DNA of 64,000 bases from Sinorhizobium shofinae (GTDB lineage Bacteria > Pseudomonadota > Alphaproteobacteria > Rhizobiales > Rhizobiaceae), in NCBI GenBank assembly GCA_001704765.1, contig MBFK01000024.1, positions 1 to 64,000 of the forward strand. The letters are read 5' to 3'. A program made the position numbers and the translations under genes. A model generated the notes under the pieces. It was given only the letters and a program-made list of their open reading frames with translations. It was not told where the DNA came from and ran no database searches. Positions 11,814-21,269 of this stretch are shown here, one piece after another. The number at the start of each line of letters is the position of its first letter. Within the stretch, counting starts at the first letter, position 1.

Positions 11814-11935
11814 GTGCTTCATCACGCTTCCGAGTCGTAGGAGAACGAGCCTATGGCGATCTCGACCCGCATCCCGTCTCGCTGGGCCGCAACGCTCCGG
11901 TGGGGGCGGGCAGGCTCCCCATGCCACAACGAAAT

Positions 11936-11958
11936 ATGCCCGGGACGTGCCCGGGCAT
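11936..11958. terminator. Hairpin downstream of the lysine dehydrogenase-like gene
   Basis: ATGCCCGGG (11936-11944) and CCCGGGCAT (11950-11958) form a 9-bp perfect stem with a 5-base loop. On the minus strand it is followed by ATTTCG, 28 bases past the stop of the gene at 11986-13089. Probable weak terminator. Confidence 0.55.
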
Positions 11959-11985
11959 TTCCATTTCGTCAGAATGCTGTCGGCG

Positions 11986-13089
11986 TCAGCTCGCCGCGCG
12001 TTCCGTTTCGCGCTTCTGGGCGTAGTAGTGGCCGAAGCGGTTGGCTAGGAAGGTGTCGAGGGCGATGTCTTCCTGGCGGACGAAGCCCTTCGTCGGGATA
12101 TTGTCTTCGGCGAGCAGGTCGAGAACGGCGCAGATGCTGCCGGCCGTGGTGATCTGGATGCCGCTGTGCATGCGTCCCGCAACAACGCCGCTATAGACCT
12201 TGTTGGCATAGGTCTCCTGAGTGAGGCGGCCTTCACGGAAGCCGGAGACGGTGACGAAGATGACGACGACGTCCTGGGTGGTGGTCGGCAGCGCGTTCTC
12301 GAGGATGTCCTTCAGAACCTCGCGGCGATGACGCAGGCCGAGGTCGTTCAATAGCGCCTTGAAGATCGCGGCGTGGCCGGTGTAGCGGATCGTCTTGTAG
12401 TTCAGGGTGCGGACCTTGCCCTTGAGCGTCTCGCAAAGCGTGCCGAGGCCGCCGGAGGTGTTGAAGGCTTCATAGGTGACGCCGTCGAGCGAGAACTCCT
12501 CGCGCTCCTCCATGGCCGGAACCTCGATCAGCGAACCCTCGACGATCGCCTCGCAGGGCTCGATATACTCGTTGATGACGCCGTCCGTACTCCAGGTGAG
12601 ATTGTAGTTCAGGGCATTCGACGGGTATTGCGGCAGCGCGCCGACGCGCATGCGCACGCTTTCGAGCGTATCGAAATGCCTGGTGAGATCGTTGGCAACG
12701 ATTGAGATGAAGCCGGGTGCGAGGCCGCATTGCGGGATGAAGGCGGCCTTCGCTTGTGCCGCGATCGCCTTGACCTGGCGGGTCGATTCGACGTCTTCGG
12801 TCAGGTCGAGGTAGTGGATCTCCGCCTCGGCGGCAGCCTCGGCAATCGCAACCGTCAGGTGGAACGGTGCGGCGCTGAGGACGGCGAACTTGCCGGTCAG
12901 CAGCCCGACGAGGGCCTTCTTGTCGGCGATGTCGATGACGGCCGTCGAAATCGCCTCGTGGCTTTCGACCTGCTGCAATTGCTCGGCGCTGCGGTCGGCT
13001 ACGCAGACGCGATAATCGCCGGTATGGGCAAGCATGCGGGCAATCGTCGAGCCGATCTTGCCGGCGCCGATGACAACGATGTCTTTCAT
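11986..13089 (-). CDS. L-lysine 6-dehydrogenase-like (saccharopine dehydrogenase fold)
   Basis: A 367-residue oxidoreductase with an N-terminal Rossmann fold: VVIGAGKIGSTIARML at residues 4-19 and an acidic residue near the end of the second strand (CVADRS). The blocks YLDLTEDV, QCGLAPGFISIVAND, YNLTWSTDGVINEYIEPCEA and GGLGTLCETL match the Agrobacterium-type lysine 6-dehydrogenase as I remember it. That enzyme deaminates lysine to a piperideine carboxylate with NAD. Saccharopine dehydrogenase is the alternative family name. An Lrp/AsnC regulator is transcribed divergently, which fits an amino-acid-induced catabolic gene. The substrate is inferred, not shown. Confidence 0.75.
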   Translation of the reverse strand: MKDIVVIGAGKIGSTIARMLAHTGDYRVCVADRSAEQLQQVESHEAISTAVIDIADKKALVGLLTGKFAVLSAAPFHLTVAIAEAAAEAEIHYLDLTEDVESTRQVKAIAAQAKAAFIPQCGLAPGFISIVANDLTRHFDTLESVRMRVGALPQYPSNALNYNLTWSTDGVINEYIEPCEAIVEGSLIEVPAMEEREEFSLDGVTYEAFNTSGGLGTLCETLKGKVRTLNYKTIRYTGHAAIFKALLNDLGLRHRREVLKDILENALPTTTQDVVVIFVTVSGFREGRLTQETYANKVYSGVVAGRMHSGIQITTAGSICAVLDLLAEDNIPTKGFVRQEDIALDTFLANRFGHYYAQKRETERAAS

Positions 13090-13216
13090 TCTTCTTTTCC
13101 CCCAGGGTATGAGCTTCTTCAGCTGCTATTTTCCTGCGAAGGCATGTTGATTTGAAGCATCGATATGCATAAATCGCAGGTCAATAATCGGCATTTTGCC
13201 AATATGGATCGACGAT

Positions 13217-13648
13217 ATGCAGGTCACCGACAAGGATCGTGAACTTCTTGCCATCCTCAGTGAGAACGCCCGAATGCCGACGGCGACGATCGCGCGGCGG
13301 CTCGGGCTTTCGCGCACCACCGTGCAGGCCCGCATCGAGCGGCTCGAGCGCGAGGGGGTGATTGCGGGTTATGGCGTGCGGCTTGCTGAAACCTACGAAA
13401 AGGGACTGGTGAAGGCGCATGTGCTGATCACCATCGCGCCGCGGGCGCTGAGCCGTGTCACGCCCGAACTGAGTGCGATCCGTGAGATCCGCACGCTGCA
13501 TTCGGTTAGCGGCAGCTTCGATCTGATCGCCATCGTCGCGGCAGCCTCGATCAGCGAGCTGGACCTTCTGATCGATCGCATCGGCGACATCGAGGGGGTC
13601 GAAAAGACGCTGTCATCAATTATTCTCTCGACGCGCATCGACCGCTGA
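13217..13648 (+). CDS. Lrp/AsnC family transcriptional regulator (lysine-linked)
   Basis: A 143-residue Lrp-type regulator. The N-terminal winged helix-turn-helix (DRELLAILSENARMPTATIARRLGLSRTTVQARIERLE, key residues LSRTTV) is followed by a RAM/AsnC ligand-sensing domain with HSVSGSFDLIAIV. I chose ATG 13217 (MQVTDKDREL); the frame is open seven codons further to a TTG at 13196. It lies divergent from the lysine 6-dehydrogenase-like gene, with 127 bases between. By analogy with other Lrp-type local regulators it probably controls that gene in response to its amino acid. Confidence 0.85.
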   Translation: MQVTDKDRELLAILSENARMPTATIARRLGLSRTTVQARIERLEREGVIAGYGVRLAETYEKGLVKAHVLITIAPRALSRVTPELSAIREIRTLHSVSGSFDLIAIVAAASISELDLLIDRIGDIEGVEKTLSSIILSTRIDR

Positions 13649-13663
13649 GACCGCGCCGCCTTT

Positions 13664-14557
13664 TCAGCGGGCCGTCGTACTTTCGGTTTGGTCGTTGGCG
13701 CCGCCGGGAGCGGTTGCAGTCTGCGGCTTGGGCGGCGCGGATGCCGTGTTCCAGGCACCTGGGCCGCGAATGATGGAAATAACCGAGCCATCTCCGGGCG
13801 CAAGCCATTTCTCGCGATCGAAATAAAGCTCGGCGGCGCTCTTCGGTCTCGTGCGCGCCGCCTGATTGGCAAGGAAATTGTAGCGGGGCGTATCGCCCGA
13901 TTCCCGCCTGAACTGGATGCGGCTGCCGAAACGCTTGAGGTCGAATTCGCCGAGCGCCTGTATCTTCAGCGCGATGCTCTCGCTGTCGGCCCAGTGAACC
14001 TGCTTCAGGAAGACCGAAGCCGCCGTCGCCGCGGCACTCGTGACCGCCTGGGTATCTTCCGCATGCTCTATGTTGAGCTTCACGCGGAAGGAGGTGATTT
14101 CATCCTCGTCGCTGCCTTTGACGAAGATGAAGATGGACGAGCTTTTCTCCACGCCCGGGCGGGCAAAGGGAACGAGCGAGGAACATTCCCATCGACCGCT
14201 CTCGGCGGACTTCCATTCAAGCTCGCGGAAGCCAGCCTCCCGCAGGCCCTCGCACAAAGCGCGCGGGTCGCTGCGGATCTGGCGGATGAATTGCTGCTCG
14301 GGCGTATGCAGATCGTCGAATGTCCGGGCCGGCAGCAGGGCTCGCGGCGGCTCCGGCCGCTTGCGTGTCGGGCGGGGAGGCTCGGATTGCTTCCTCTCCT
14401 CAGGCGTCGCGATCTCGAACCCCATGGCGGCGAGAAGCTGTTTCAGGTTGCGTTGGTCTTTGGCGAGGAGCACGGTCGCGAGAATCGCCGTGAAGATCAG
14501 CGCCACGGCAATCAAGAAGAAAGCGACGCCGGAACGGCCTTGCTGCTTCTTCTCCAT
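13664..14557 (-). CDS. Membrane-anchored hypothetical protein (DUF6030-like)
   Basis: A 297-residue protein of unknown function. A single N-terminal transmembrane segment (about residues 10-32, FFLIAVALIFTAILATVLL) is followed by a Pro/Arg-rich linker (about 58-78). The rest is a probably periplasmic domain with CEGLREAGFRELEWKSAE and a conserved-looking cysteine pair (C102 and C125 approximately). The C-terminus is low complexity (PPKPQTATAPGG). I associate it with the rhizobial DUF6030 family, from memory. It is convergent with the Lrp gene (16 bases apart) and gives no functional clue. Confidence 0.6.
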   Translation of the reverse strand: MEKKQQGRSGVAFFLIAVALIFTAILATVLLAKDQRNLKQLLAAMGFEIATPEERKQSEPPRPTRKRPEPPRALLPARTFDDLHTPEQQFIRQIRSDPRALCEGLREAGFRELEWKSAESGRWECSSLVPFARPGVEKSSSIFIFVKGSDEDEITSFRVKLNIEHAEDTQAVTSAAATAASVFLKQVHWADSESIALKIQALGEFDLKRFGSRIQFRRESGDTPRYNFLANQAARTRPKSAAELYFDREKWLAPGDGSVISIIRGPGAWNTASAPPKPQTATAPGGANDQTESTTAR

Positions 14558-14679
14558 GCCACCGTTGCTCCGCCTCGGGAGCGCACGGAGTCACCGCCCG
14601 CTTCCCGGCACTTGATAAAGACGGCGCACAATACGGGATCATGGCACCGGCCTCCAAGAGGCTTCTCGTGTGGGAGCCG

Positions 14680-15531
14680 CTATTCCACGCGGGTCCGCTG
14701 CGCTTCCATGCGCGCCGTCCTCAAGGTGGAATAAGCGAAGGCGACAAGAAAGATCGCCGTCATCAGGAGGACGATGGTCGGGGCCGGGGCGCTGTCGATG
14801 AAGAAGGAGAGGTAGACGCCCGAGAAGGAGGCGACGACCGCGACCACGACCGCGACGATCAGCATGCCGCGAAACGTCCGTGTTATGAGAAAGGCGATAG
14901 CGCCGGGGGCGATCAGCATGGCGATGGCAAGGATCAGTCCGACGGCCTTCAGTGCGCCGACGATCGTCAGCGACAGGATCGCGAGCAGCCCGTAATGCAG
15001 CCATCGGACCGGCAAGCCCACGGCACGCGCCTGAGCCGGATCGAAGGCGTGCAACAGCAGGTCGCGCCATTTGAAGGAGAGGATGCCGGCGGCCAGAAGC
15101 GCGATCATGCCCGTCTCCAGGATGTCGCCCCAGCCGATGCCGAGCATGTCGCCGAAGAGGATGTGGTCGAGATGCACATCGCTCTGGATCTTGGTGTAGA
15201 GCACCAGGCCAAGGCCGAACATGCCGGAAAAGACGACGCCCATCACCGTATCCTGCTTGATACGGCTGTTTTCCTTGAGATAGCCGGTCAAGAGCGCGCA
15301 GCACATGCCGGCGGCGAAGGCGCCAACGGCAAGCGGCAGGCCAACGATATAAGAAAGAACAACGCCGGGGAAAACCGCGTGCGAGATCGCGTCGCCCATC
15401 AGCGACCAGCCCTTCAGCACCAGGAAGCAGGAGAGCATGGCCGTCGGGATTGCGACGAGGACCGAGATCAAGAGCGCGTTGCGCATGAACTCGAATTCGA
15501 AGACGGCAGTGAGCATGTCGAGAGACATCAT
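14680..15531 (-). CDS. sitD: Manganese/iron ABC transporter permease SitD
   Basis: Inner-membrane permease of the SitABCD metal importer (ABC-3 family), 283 residues with about eight hydrophobic helices. The sequence VLKGWSLMGDAISHAVFPGVVLSYIVG near residues 45-70 is the ABC-3 hallmark. It starts ATGATG at 15531; the first ATG overlaps the sitC stop (ATGA), showing coupling. The frame is open far upstream inside sitC, but that part is the wrong frame of sitC and not a fusion. The C-terminal MEAQRTRVE tail is charged. Last gene of the sit operon. Confidence 0.95.
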   Translation of the reverse strand: MMSLDMLTAVFEFEFMRNALLISVLVAIPTAMLSCFLVLKGWSLMGDAISHAVFPGVVLSYIVGLPLAVGAFAAGMCCALLTGYLKENSRIKQDTVMGVVFSGMFGLGLVLYTKIQSDVHLDHILFGDMLGIGWGDILETGMIALLAAGILSFKWRDLLLHAFDPAQARAVGLPVRWLHYGLLAILSLTIVGALKAVGLILAIAMLIAPGAIAFLITRTFRGMLIVAVVVAVVASFSGVYLSFFIDSAPAPTIVLLMTAIFLVAFAYSTLRTARMEAQRTRVE

Positions 15532-16388
15532 TGCGTCGCCTCCAATGCCTCTGACGCACGTCGACGGGCGGCGATCAAACCGTGTTTCGGGGCAAGCACG
15601 AAGGCGAGAAGAAAGATCAGCGTCTGCAGCACGATGATGATGCCGCCGGTCGCGCCGTCGAGGAAATAGCTCGAATAGGCGCCGAAGAAGCTCGTAGCCG
15701 CGCCGATGGCGATGCTGATCATGATCAGCCGCGGGAAGCGGTCGGTCAGCAGATAGGCAGTGGCACCTGGCGTCACGACCATGGCGATGACGAGAAAGGC
15801 GCCGACGGTCTGCAGCGCGGCGACCGTGCAGGCCGAAAGCAGCGTGAAGAACAGCACTTTCAGGAAAGTCGTATTGATGCCGATCGAGCGGGCATGGCTC
15901 TCGTCGAAGAAGGTCACCATCAGGTCCTTCCATTTCGCCGACAGGATCACCAGCGAGACAATGCCGATGATGGCGAGTTGCAGCGTGTCGGCCGGCGTGA
16001 TGGCGAGGATGTTGCCGAGCACGATCGTCTGGATGTTCACCGAAGTCGGCGACAGTGACACCATGAAAAGGCCGAGGCCGAAAAAGGAGGTGAAGATCAA
16101 TCCAATGATCGTATCCTCCTTCAACCGCGTGCGCTGGTTCAGGAACAGCATGGCGGCTGCGGCAAGCGTGCCGGAGAAGAAGGCGCCGAGCGAGAAGGGG
16201 AGCCCCAGCATATAGGCGCCGGCGACGCCGGGCACGATCGAATGGGAGAGCGCGTCGCCGATCAGCGACCAGCCCTTCAGCATCAGATAGGCCGAGAGGA
16301 AGGCGCAGACGGCGCCGACCAGCGCGCTGACCCACATGGCGTTCAGCATATAGCCATAGGTGAACGGTTCGGCGAGCAGGGCGATCAT
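15528..16388 (-). CDS. sitC: Manganese/iron ABC transporter permease SitC
   Basis: Second ABC-3 family permease of the Sit importer, 286 residues and about eight transmembrane helices. The hallmark [25 protein letters not shown] sits near residues 35-60, in the same position as in SitD, so the two are paralogues that form the heterodimeric channel. The start at 16388 overlaps the sitB stop by four bases (ATGA). The tail [13 protein letters not shown] is cytoplasmic. Product acts with SitB (ATPase) and SitA (periplasmic binding protein). Confidence 0.95.
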   Translation of the reverse strand: MIALLAEPFTYGYMLNAMWVSALVGAVCAFLSAYLMLKGWSLIGDALSHSIVPGVAGAYMLGLPFSLGAFFSGTLAAAAMLFLNQRTRLKEDTIIGLIFTSFFGLGLFMVSLSPTSVNIQTIVLGNILAITPADTLQLAIIGIVSLVILSAKWKDLMVTFFDESHARSIGINTTFLKVLFFTLLSACTVAALQTVGAFLVIAMVVTPGATAYLLTDRFPRLIMISIAIGAATSFFGAYSSYFLDGATGGIIIVLQTLIFLLAFVLAPKHGLIAARRRASEALEATQ

Positions 16389-17320
16389 TCGGCGTTCGCC
16401 TCCGGCTCGCTTTCGGGCTTCGCCGGCTGCGTCACCATTTTCCCCGTCGCGCCGTACATGACGAGAGGCCGTTCGTCGTCGCTGATGACGGCCAGCTGGC
16501 GCGGATCGGCATCCTCGTGCAGGCTCTCGCCGCCGAGCACGAAATGACGCAGCACGCCGCCGAAAGCGAGTTCGAGATTGTCGCGCGTAAAGGTGGTTTC
16601 CGTCGGGCCGTAGGCGAGAACGGTGTTCTTCAGGAGCACGGTCCGGTCGCAGAATTCCGGCACGCTGCCGAGATTGTGGGTGGAGACGAGCATCACGCGT
16701 CCCTCGTCGCGAAGCGCGAGGAGCAGGCGGATGATCGCGTCTTCGGTCTTCACATCGACACCCGTGAAGGGCTCGTCAAGCAGGATGACGCGCCCGTCCT
16801 GGGCGAGCGCACGGGCAAGGAAGACGCGTTTCTTCTGGCCGCCGGAAAGCTCGCCGATCTGGCGCTTGCGGAAATCGCTCATGCCGACCCGCGCCAGCGC
16901 CGCCTCGACCGCCTCGTGGTCGGCCCGCTTCGGCATGCGCAACATGTTCATGTGGCCGTAACGGCCCATCATCACCACGTCCTCGACGAGGACAGGAAAA
17001 TTCCAGTCGACCTCCTCGGCCTGCGGGACATAGGCGACGAGGTTCTTCTTCAGCGCCTGCGGCACCGTGAGACCGAGGATCGAGATGTCGCCCTTTGCCA
17101 GTCGGACGAAGCCCATGATGGCCTTGAACAGCGTGGACTTGCCGCTGCCATTGACCCCGACCAGCGCGGCGATCGTGCCGGTCGGGATTTCGAAGGAGGC
17201 GTTATGCAGCGCGCGGTGGCCGTTGCGATAGGTGACTGTGGCATGGCGGACGCGAATGCCGCTGCCTTCGTCCTGAGGGCCCGGCCGCGGGGTAGGCCGG
17301 GCCTTTACCTGAAGATTCAT
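16385..17320 (-). CDS. sitB: Manganese/iron ABC transporter ATPase SitB
   Basis: ATP-hydrolysing subunit of the Sit importer, 311 residues. All motifs are canonical: Walker [10 protein letters not shown] (about 54-62), signature LSGGQKKR (about 158), Walker B VILLDEP and the H-loop VSTHNLGSV. It has about 50 extra residues at the C-terminus compared with minimal metal-type ATPases ([18 protein letters not shown] and an acidic [10 protein letters not shown] end). The start at 17320 overlaps the sitA stop by four bases. It is the second gene of sitABCD. Confidence 0.95.
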   Translation of the reverse strand: MNLQVKARPTPRPGPQDEGSGIRVRHATVTYRNGHRALHNASFEIPTGTIAALVGVNGSGKSTLFKAIMGFVRLAKGDISILGLTVPQALKKNLVAYVPQAEEVDWNFPVLVEDVVMMGRYGHMNMLRMPKRADHEAVEAALARVGMSDFRKRQIGELSGGQKKRVFLARALAQDGRVILLDEPFTGVDVKTEDAIIRLLLALRDEGRVMLVSTHNLGSVPEFCDRTVLLKNTVLAYGPTETTFTRDNLELAFGGVLRHFVLGGESLHEDADPRQLAVISDDERPLVMYGATGKMVTQPAKPESEPEANAE

Positions 17321-18222
17321 TGCGAAAGACCTTTCGCGATCGTTTCGGATGTGACGCGCAGGAGATCGATATAGGTCGGCACCGGTCCGTCGGCCTCACT
17401 CAAGGAATCGACATAGAGCACGCCGCCGTATTTTGCACCCGTCTCGCGCGCCACCTGCTTGGCCGGGTCGGGCGAGATGGTGCTCTCGGAGAAGACCACC
17501 GGAATGTGGTTGGCACGCACCGCGTCGATCACCTTGCGCACCTGCTGCGGCGTACCCTGCTGGTCGGCGTTGATCGGCCAGAGAAAGAGCTCCTTCAGAC
17601 CAAAATCACGAGTGAGATAGCTGAAGGCGCCCTCGCTGGAGACCAGCCAGCGCTTTTCCGCCGGGATCTTCTCGAGCTCTGCCCTGATCGGCGCGATCGT
17701 CGCCTCGATCTTCTTCTTGTAGGCTTCGGCATTCGCCTTGTAGGTCTCGGCATTGTCCGGGTCGAGCTTCACGAAGGCATCGCGGATATTGTCGACATAG
17801 ATCATCGCCGCCGACGGCGACATCCAGGCATGCGGGTTCGGCTTGCCCGTGTAGGGGCCTTCGGCGATGCCCATCGGCTCGACGCCTTCGGAGACCACCA
17901 CGCCGGGAATATCGTCGAAGTTCTGAAAGAATTTCTCGAACCAGAGCTCCAGGTTGAGGCCGTTCCAAAGGATGAGCTGAGCATCGTGCGCCTTCAAAAT
18001 GTCGCGCGGGGTCGGCTGGTAGTTGTGGATCTCGGCGCCGGGCTTGGTGATGGATTCGACGATCGCCGCATCGCCCGCAACATTCCGCGCCATGTCGGCA
18101 ATGACCGTAAAGGTGGTAACCGCCTTGAATTTATCCGCTGCGGCCGCCGTGCCGGCCAGGAGGGAAAGGGCAGCCATTGCCGTTGCTGCCGTCAGAATCA
18201 TGCGCCGCATCCGATCGATCAT
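17317..18222 (-). CDS. sitA: Periplasmic manganese-binding protein SitA
   Basis: Cluster A-I solute-binding protein that captures Mn(II) (and possibly Fe(II)) in the periplasm; 301 residues. A signal peptide ([21 protein letters not shown]...AAA) ends near residue 29. Expected metal ligands are visible: His in IHNYQPTP, His in PNPHAWMSP, Glu in SSEGAFSY and Asp in YVDSLS. The start at 18222 has AGGAGCGATGG before it; the frame runs further upstream to 18273 but the longer form would disrupt the signal peptide. The upstream region carries a perfect palindrome matching a Mur-type operator. Confidence 0.96.
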   Translation of the reverse strand: MIDRMRRMILTAATAMAALSLLAGTAAAADKFKAVTTFTVIADMARNVAGDAAIVESITKPGAEIHNYQPTPRDILKAHDAQLILWNGLNLELWFEKFFQNFDDIPGVVVSEGVEPMGIAEGPYTGKPNPHAWMSPSAAMIYVDNIRDAFVKLDPDNAETYKANAEAYKKKIEATIAPIRAELEKIPAEKRWLVSSEGAFSYLTRDFGLKELFLWPINADQQGTPQQVRKVIDAVRANHIPVVFSESTISPDPAKQVARETGAKYGGVLYVDSLSEADGPVPTYIDLLRVTSETIAKGLSQ

Positions 18223-18280
18223 CCATCGCTCCTCAATGTGAACCTGCCCAATGGGTAGGCGAATGGCCTGCATAAGTCAA

Positions 18281-18301
18281 TGCAAATGAGAACCATTTGC
18301 A
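18281..18301. promoter_or_regulatory. Mur-type manganese-responsive operator
   Basis: TGCAAATG, five bases, then CATTTGCA: a perfect 8+8 inverted repeat in the 122-base divergent region between sitA and mur. It resembles the MRS element bound by Mur in rhizobia, which represses sitABCD when manganese is plentiful. It lies 59 bases before the sitA start codon and 44 before mur. Confidence 0.85.
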
Positions 18302-18344
18302 ACTAGCTATTTTCAAAACCCTCGCCCTTGGCTAGTGTCGCCGC

Positions 18345-18773
18345 ATGAGACAAGCCAAGAATCGGATCGCGGAACTGGAAGGGATTCTTCGTGAAGGGGG
18401 GGTGCGCGTCACCCGCCAACGTGCTGCGATTCTGAAGATTCTAGCCGAGGCCGAAGACCATCCGGATGCGAGTGAACTGCATCGGCGCGCCAAGGAAATC
18501 GACGCGACCGTGTCGCTGTCGACCGTCTACCGCACCTTGTCGGCGTTGGAGCAGCAGGGGGTCGTGCAGCGGCACGCCTTCGAGAATGCCACCGCCCGAT
18601 TCGAGACGGCCGACGCCCCGCACCACGACCATCTGATCGACATCGAAACCGGCGCGGTCATCGAATTCCGCTCCGACAAGATCGAGCAGTTGCAGGCGGA
18701 AATCGCCGCCGAGCTCGGCTACGACCTGGTGCGCCACCGGCTCGAGCTCTATTGCCGGAAGCGCAAGGATTGA
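18345..18773 (+). CDS. mur: Manganese uptake regulator Mur (Fur family)
   Basis: Fur-superfamily repressor of 142 residues. The N-terminal winged helix (GVRVTRQRAAILKIL; LSTVYRTLSALEQQGVV) is followed by a dimerisation domain with the metal-binding HHDHLID block. The C-terminal paired cysteines typical of zinc-loaded Fur are absent; only a single Cys remains (LYCRKRKD), as in rhizobial Mur. Divergent position from sitABCD and the shared palindrome make manganese control the best reading. The neutral name Fur would also be defensible. Confidence 0.92.
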   Translation: MRQAKNRIAELEGILREGGVRVTRQRAAILKILAEAEDHPDASELHRRAKEIDATVSLSTVYRTLSALEQQGVVQRHAFENATARFETADAPHHDHLIDIETGAVIEFRSDKIEQLQAEIAAELGYDLVRHRLELYCRKRKD

Positions 18774-18813
18774 TCGGGACCTTTGGACCTTTGCCCGGTA
18801 ATCCGGATCCTAA

Positions 18814-19419
18814 CTAGTTCAGCGGAATGGCGTTGTTCGCCTTGCCGTCCTGATAGGCGGCGGAGAGTTCGGCATATTTCCGGCTGATCGCCTCGGCACG
18901 CTGCTCTAGCCGCCCGCGATCGGGTTCGGGAAGGCCGGTGATTAGATCGGTGATCGACTGGCCCTTCCAAAAGGCGTTCGCCTTGTTGTAGCCGCCGGGC
19001 TCCAGCGTGAAGACTTCCTTGAGGATCTTCAGGTCGTGCGGGATCGAAAAGTTATCACGCGAATCCTCGTGGCTGAAGAAATAGTAGAAATTGTCAAAGC
19101 CCGCCCAGGTGATAGCCGATAAGCACATGGAGCAAGGTTCGTGCGTCGACAGGAAGATAAGGTCGCGCGAATCCGGGCGTTCGCGGCCTGCCATTTCGTA
19201 AAACCGCTTCAACGTATGCACCTCGCCGTGCCAGAGCGGATTCTCGGTTTCGTTGTTGGTCTCGACGAGGACCAGCGACAAGTCCGATTTCCTGATGAGG
19301 GCGGCACCGAAGATCTTGTTGCCGGCCGCGACCCCGGCTTCCGTCGCAGGGATGATGCCGTGCTCCATCGTGGTCAGTAGGGCCTCGAGCAGCCCGAGCA
19401 TTTCGTGTTGTTGTCCCAT
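18814..19419 (-). CDS. Cytidine/guanine deaminase-superfamily hydrolase
   Basis: A 201-residue zinc-dependent deaminase of the CDA/TadA superfamily. The zinc ligands and catalytic Glu appear as LWHGEVHTL (HGE instead of the common HAE, about residues 64-66) and EPCSMCLSAITWAG (PCxxC, about 94-98). The C-terminal half (HEDSRDNFSIPHDLKILKEV and following) is longer than in TadA or CodA-type minimal domains. The start is supported by AAGGAACGATC. It lies 97 bases beyond an NCS2 nucleobase permease in the same direction, so a nucleobase or related amine substrate is likely but unproven. Confidence 0.75.
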   Translation of the reverse strand: MGQQHEMLGLLEALLTTMEHGIIPATEAGVAAGNKIFGAALIRKSDLSLVLVETNNETENPLWHGEVHTLKRFYEMAGRERPDSRDLIFLSTHEPCSMCLSAITWAGFDNFYYFFSHEDSRDNFSIPHDLKILKEVFTLEPGGYNKANAFWKGQSITDLITGLPEPDRGRLEQRAEAISRKYAELSAAYQDGKANNAIPLN

Positions 19420-19516
19420 GATCGTTCCTTTGTTGTTGCGTCCGCGTCGCTGCGCCCGCCCGAGAACGGTTGTGACCGATCTCGGGCGGGAGGGCGATTC
19501 GTTGCGGCAGTTGGGA

Positions 19517-21019
19517 TTAGTGAGCTTCTGACGCGATCACCGGCACCTCGATGCCCTTCGCGTCGTAGAGCTTGCCGTTGAGGAAATAGTCGCCATCGTG
19601 CAGCCGCGCGATGTCCTGGTACCGGAGCGTCCGCTCCGTCCCCGCGACAAATACCGATTGCTGGTCGGAGTTTCCGGCGCTCAGGTGGTTGAAGATCAGG
19701 TTGAGGCTGATCGCCATCAAGGCGGCGGAACTGATGCCGGAATGGAAGATCGTCGCAAACCAGGCCGGGAAGTGCTCGTAGAAGCCGGGAGAGGCGATCG
19801 GGATCATGCCGAAGCCGATTGAGGTGGCGACGATAACGAGATTCATGTTGTTGTTGTAGTCGACCTTCGAGAGGGTGCGGATGCCGCTCGCCGCGACCGT
19901 GCCGAAGAGCACGATGCCCGCGCCGCCGAGGACGGCGCTCGGAACCGCCGCCACGATGCGGCCCATGACCGGCAGCAAGCCGAGCGCCACGAGGAACAGG
20001 CCGCCGGTCGCCACCACGTAGCGGCTCTTCACGCCGGTGACCGCCACCAGCCCGACATTCTGGGCAAAGGCGCTCTGGGTGAAGGAGCCGAAGATCGGCG
20101 CGATGAGACTCGATAGCATGTCGGCCCTCAGACCATCGCCGAGCCGGCGCGAATCCACTTTCGTCTCGATGATTTCGCCGACCGCAAGGATATCCGCCGA
20201 GGTCTCGACCAGCGTCACCATGATGACGATGAACATCGACACGACCGCAGCAATCTCGAAGGTCGGATAGCCGAAGTGGAAGACCGTCGGAAGGGCGAAG
20301 AACGGTCCCTCGGTCACCTGCGAGAAATCGGCCATTCCGGCGAAGTAGGCGATGCCGGTGCCGATGATCAGCGCGAGCAGGATCGACAGCCGCGATATCG
20401 CGGAGCTGCCGAGCTTGCTGAGCAAGAGCACGATGACGAGCGTCACTGCCGCGAGCTGGATATTGGCCGGGCTGCCGAAGTCCGGCGCCTGGCTGTTGCC
20501 GCCCATCGCCCAGCGTGCCGCGACCGGCATCAGCGTCAAGCCGATCGTCGTGATCACGATGCCCGTGACGAGCGGTGGGAAGAACCGGGTGACCCGCGAA
20601 AAGATCGGCGTGATCAGAAGGCCGACCAGCGATGCGGCCATGACCGCGCCGAGCACCGACTGCATGCCACCATTGCCGGAAATGGCAATCATCGTTGCGA
20701 CGCCGGAAAACGAAACACCCTGGACCAGCGGCAACCGGCTTCCGAAGAACGGCAGGCCGAGCGTCTGCAGGATGGTGGCGAGGCCGCCGGCGAAAAGGGA
20801 TGCGGTGACGAGCAGGCCGATCTCGCCGGAACTTAGACCCGCCGCCTGGCCCAGGATCAGCGGTACGGCAACGATACCACCATACATTGTAAGCACGTGC
20901 TGCAGGCCATAGGCCAGGTTGGCACCGATGCCGAGCTTCTCGTCTTCCGGGCGCGTTTGCGCCCCAGTTTCCTCTGGGCTGTTTGCCAAGGTAATCTCCT
21001 CCAATACCTTTGCGTGCAT
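19517..21019 (-). CDS. NCS2 family xanthine/uracil permease
   Basis: Inner-membrane nucleobase:proton symporter of the NCS2 family, 500 residues with about 12-14 helices. The N-terminal GLQHVLTMYGGIVAVPLILG block is the family signature, with further conserved segments LPLVQGVSFSG, VETSADILAVGEI and SAFAQNVGLVAVTGVKSRY. The order suggests a xanthine/urate-type rather than uracil-type carrier. ATG 21019 has AGGAGG well spaced; a GTG two codons upstream is less likely. The tail after about residue 440 (DGDYFLNGKLYDAKGIEVPV) is hydrophilic. It probably works with the adjacent deaminase. Confidence 0.85.
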   Translation of the reverse strand: MHAKVLEEITLANSPEETGAQTRPEDEKLGIGANLAYGLQHVLTMYGGIVAVPLILGQAAGLSSGEIGLLVTASLFAGGLATILQTLGLPFFGSRLPLVQGVSFSGVATMIAISGNGGMQSVLGAVMAASLVGLLITPIFSRVTRFFPPLVTGIVITTIGLTLMPVAARWAMGGNSQAPDFGSPANIQLAAVTLVIVLLLSKLGSSAISRLSILLALIIGTGIAYFAGMADFSQVTEGPFFALPTVFHFGYPTFEIAAVVSMFIVIMVTLVETSADILAVGEIIETKVDSRRLGDGLRADMLSSLIAPIFGSFTQSAFAQNVGLVAVTGVKSRYVVATGGLFLVALGLLPVMGRIVAAVPSAVLGGAGIVLFGTVAASGIRTLSKVDYNNNMNLVIVATSIGFGMIPIASPGFYEHFPAWFATIFHSGISSAALMAISLNLIFNHLSAGNSDQQSVFVAGTERTLRYQDIARLHDGDYFLNGKLYDAKGIEVPVIASEAH

Positions 21020-21172
21020 GCCCACCTCCTCCTACGACGTGGGCGGCAAACTATGGCATTAGCTGTGGAGCCTGACTTTATCGAAAAAAGGAAAACAGTT
21101 TTCGGTTGTACCGCGGTAATGCGTTCGGTCAGGTCTTATGGCCCGAACAGGGTGCGGCTCGCGGCCGCAAAG

Positions 21173-21205
21173 AAAGCGAAAACCGGGGCTGTTGCCAACC
21201 CCGGT
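21173..21205 (-). terminator. Terminator of the glp transport operon
   Basis: On the minus strand ACCGGGG (complement of 21199-21205) pairs with CCCCGGT (complement of 21182-21188), followed by TTTCGCTTTCTTT. It lies about 65 bases past the glpV stop. Confidence 0.7.
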
Positions 21206-21225
21206 GCCGCATCTCCGCTCGTGTG

Positions 21226-21257
21226 GCGCCGCCCGAAAGATCCGGGCGGCGCTTTTT
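21226..21257 (+). terminator. Strong hairpin 3' of glpV
   Basis: GCGCCGCCCG (21226-21235) and CGGGCGGCGC (21243-21252) form a perfect 10-bp stem, followed on the plus strand by TTTTTCTTCT. It lies 13 bases after the glpV stop on the opposite strand. It could end plus-strand antisense transcripts and protect the glp mRNA 3' end. Confidence 0.65.
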
Positions 21258-21269
21258 CTTCTGCTGGAC

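Noticed and set aside
14680..16335. An apparent SitC-SitD fusion of 551 codons
   Set aside because: The upstream part is sitC read in the wrong frame; the ATGA overlap at 15528-15531 gives the correct sitD start.
21026..21181. Purine riboswitch upstream of the NCS2 permease
   Set aside because: Looked for the conserved purine aptamer loops; none seen.
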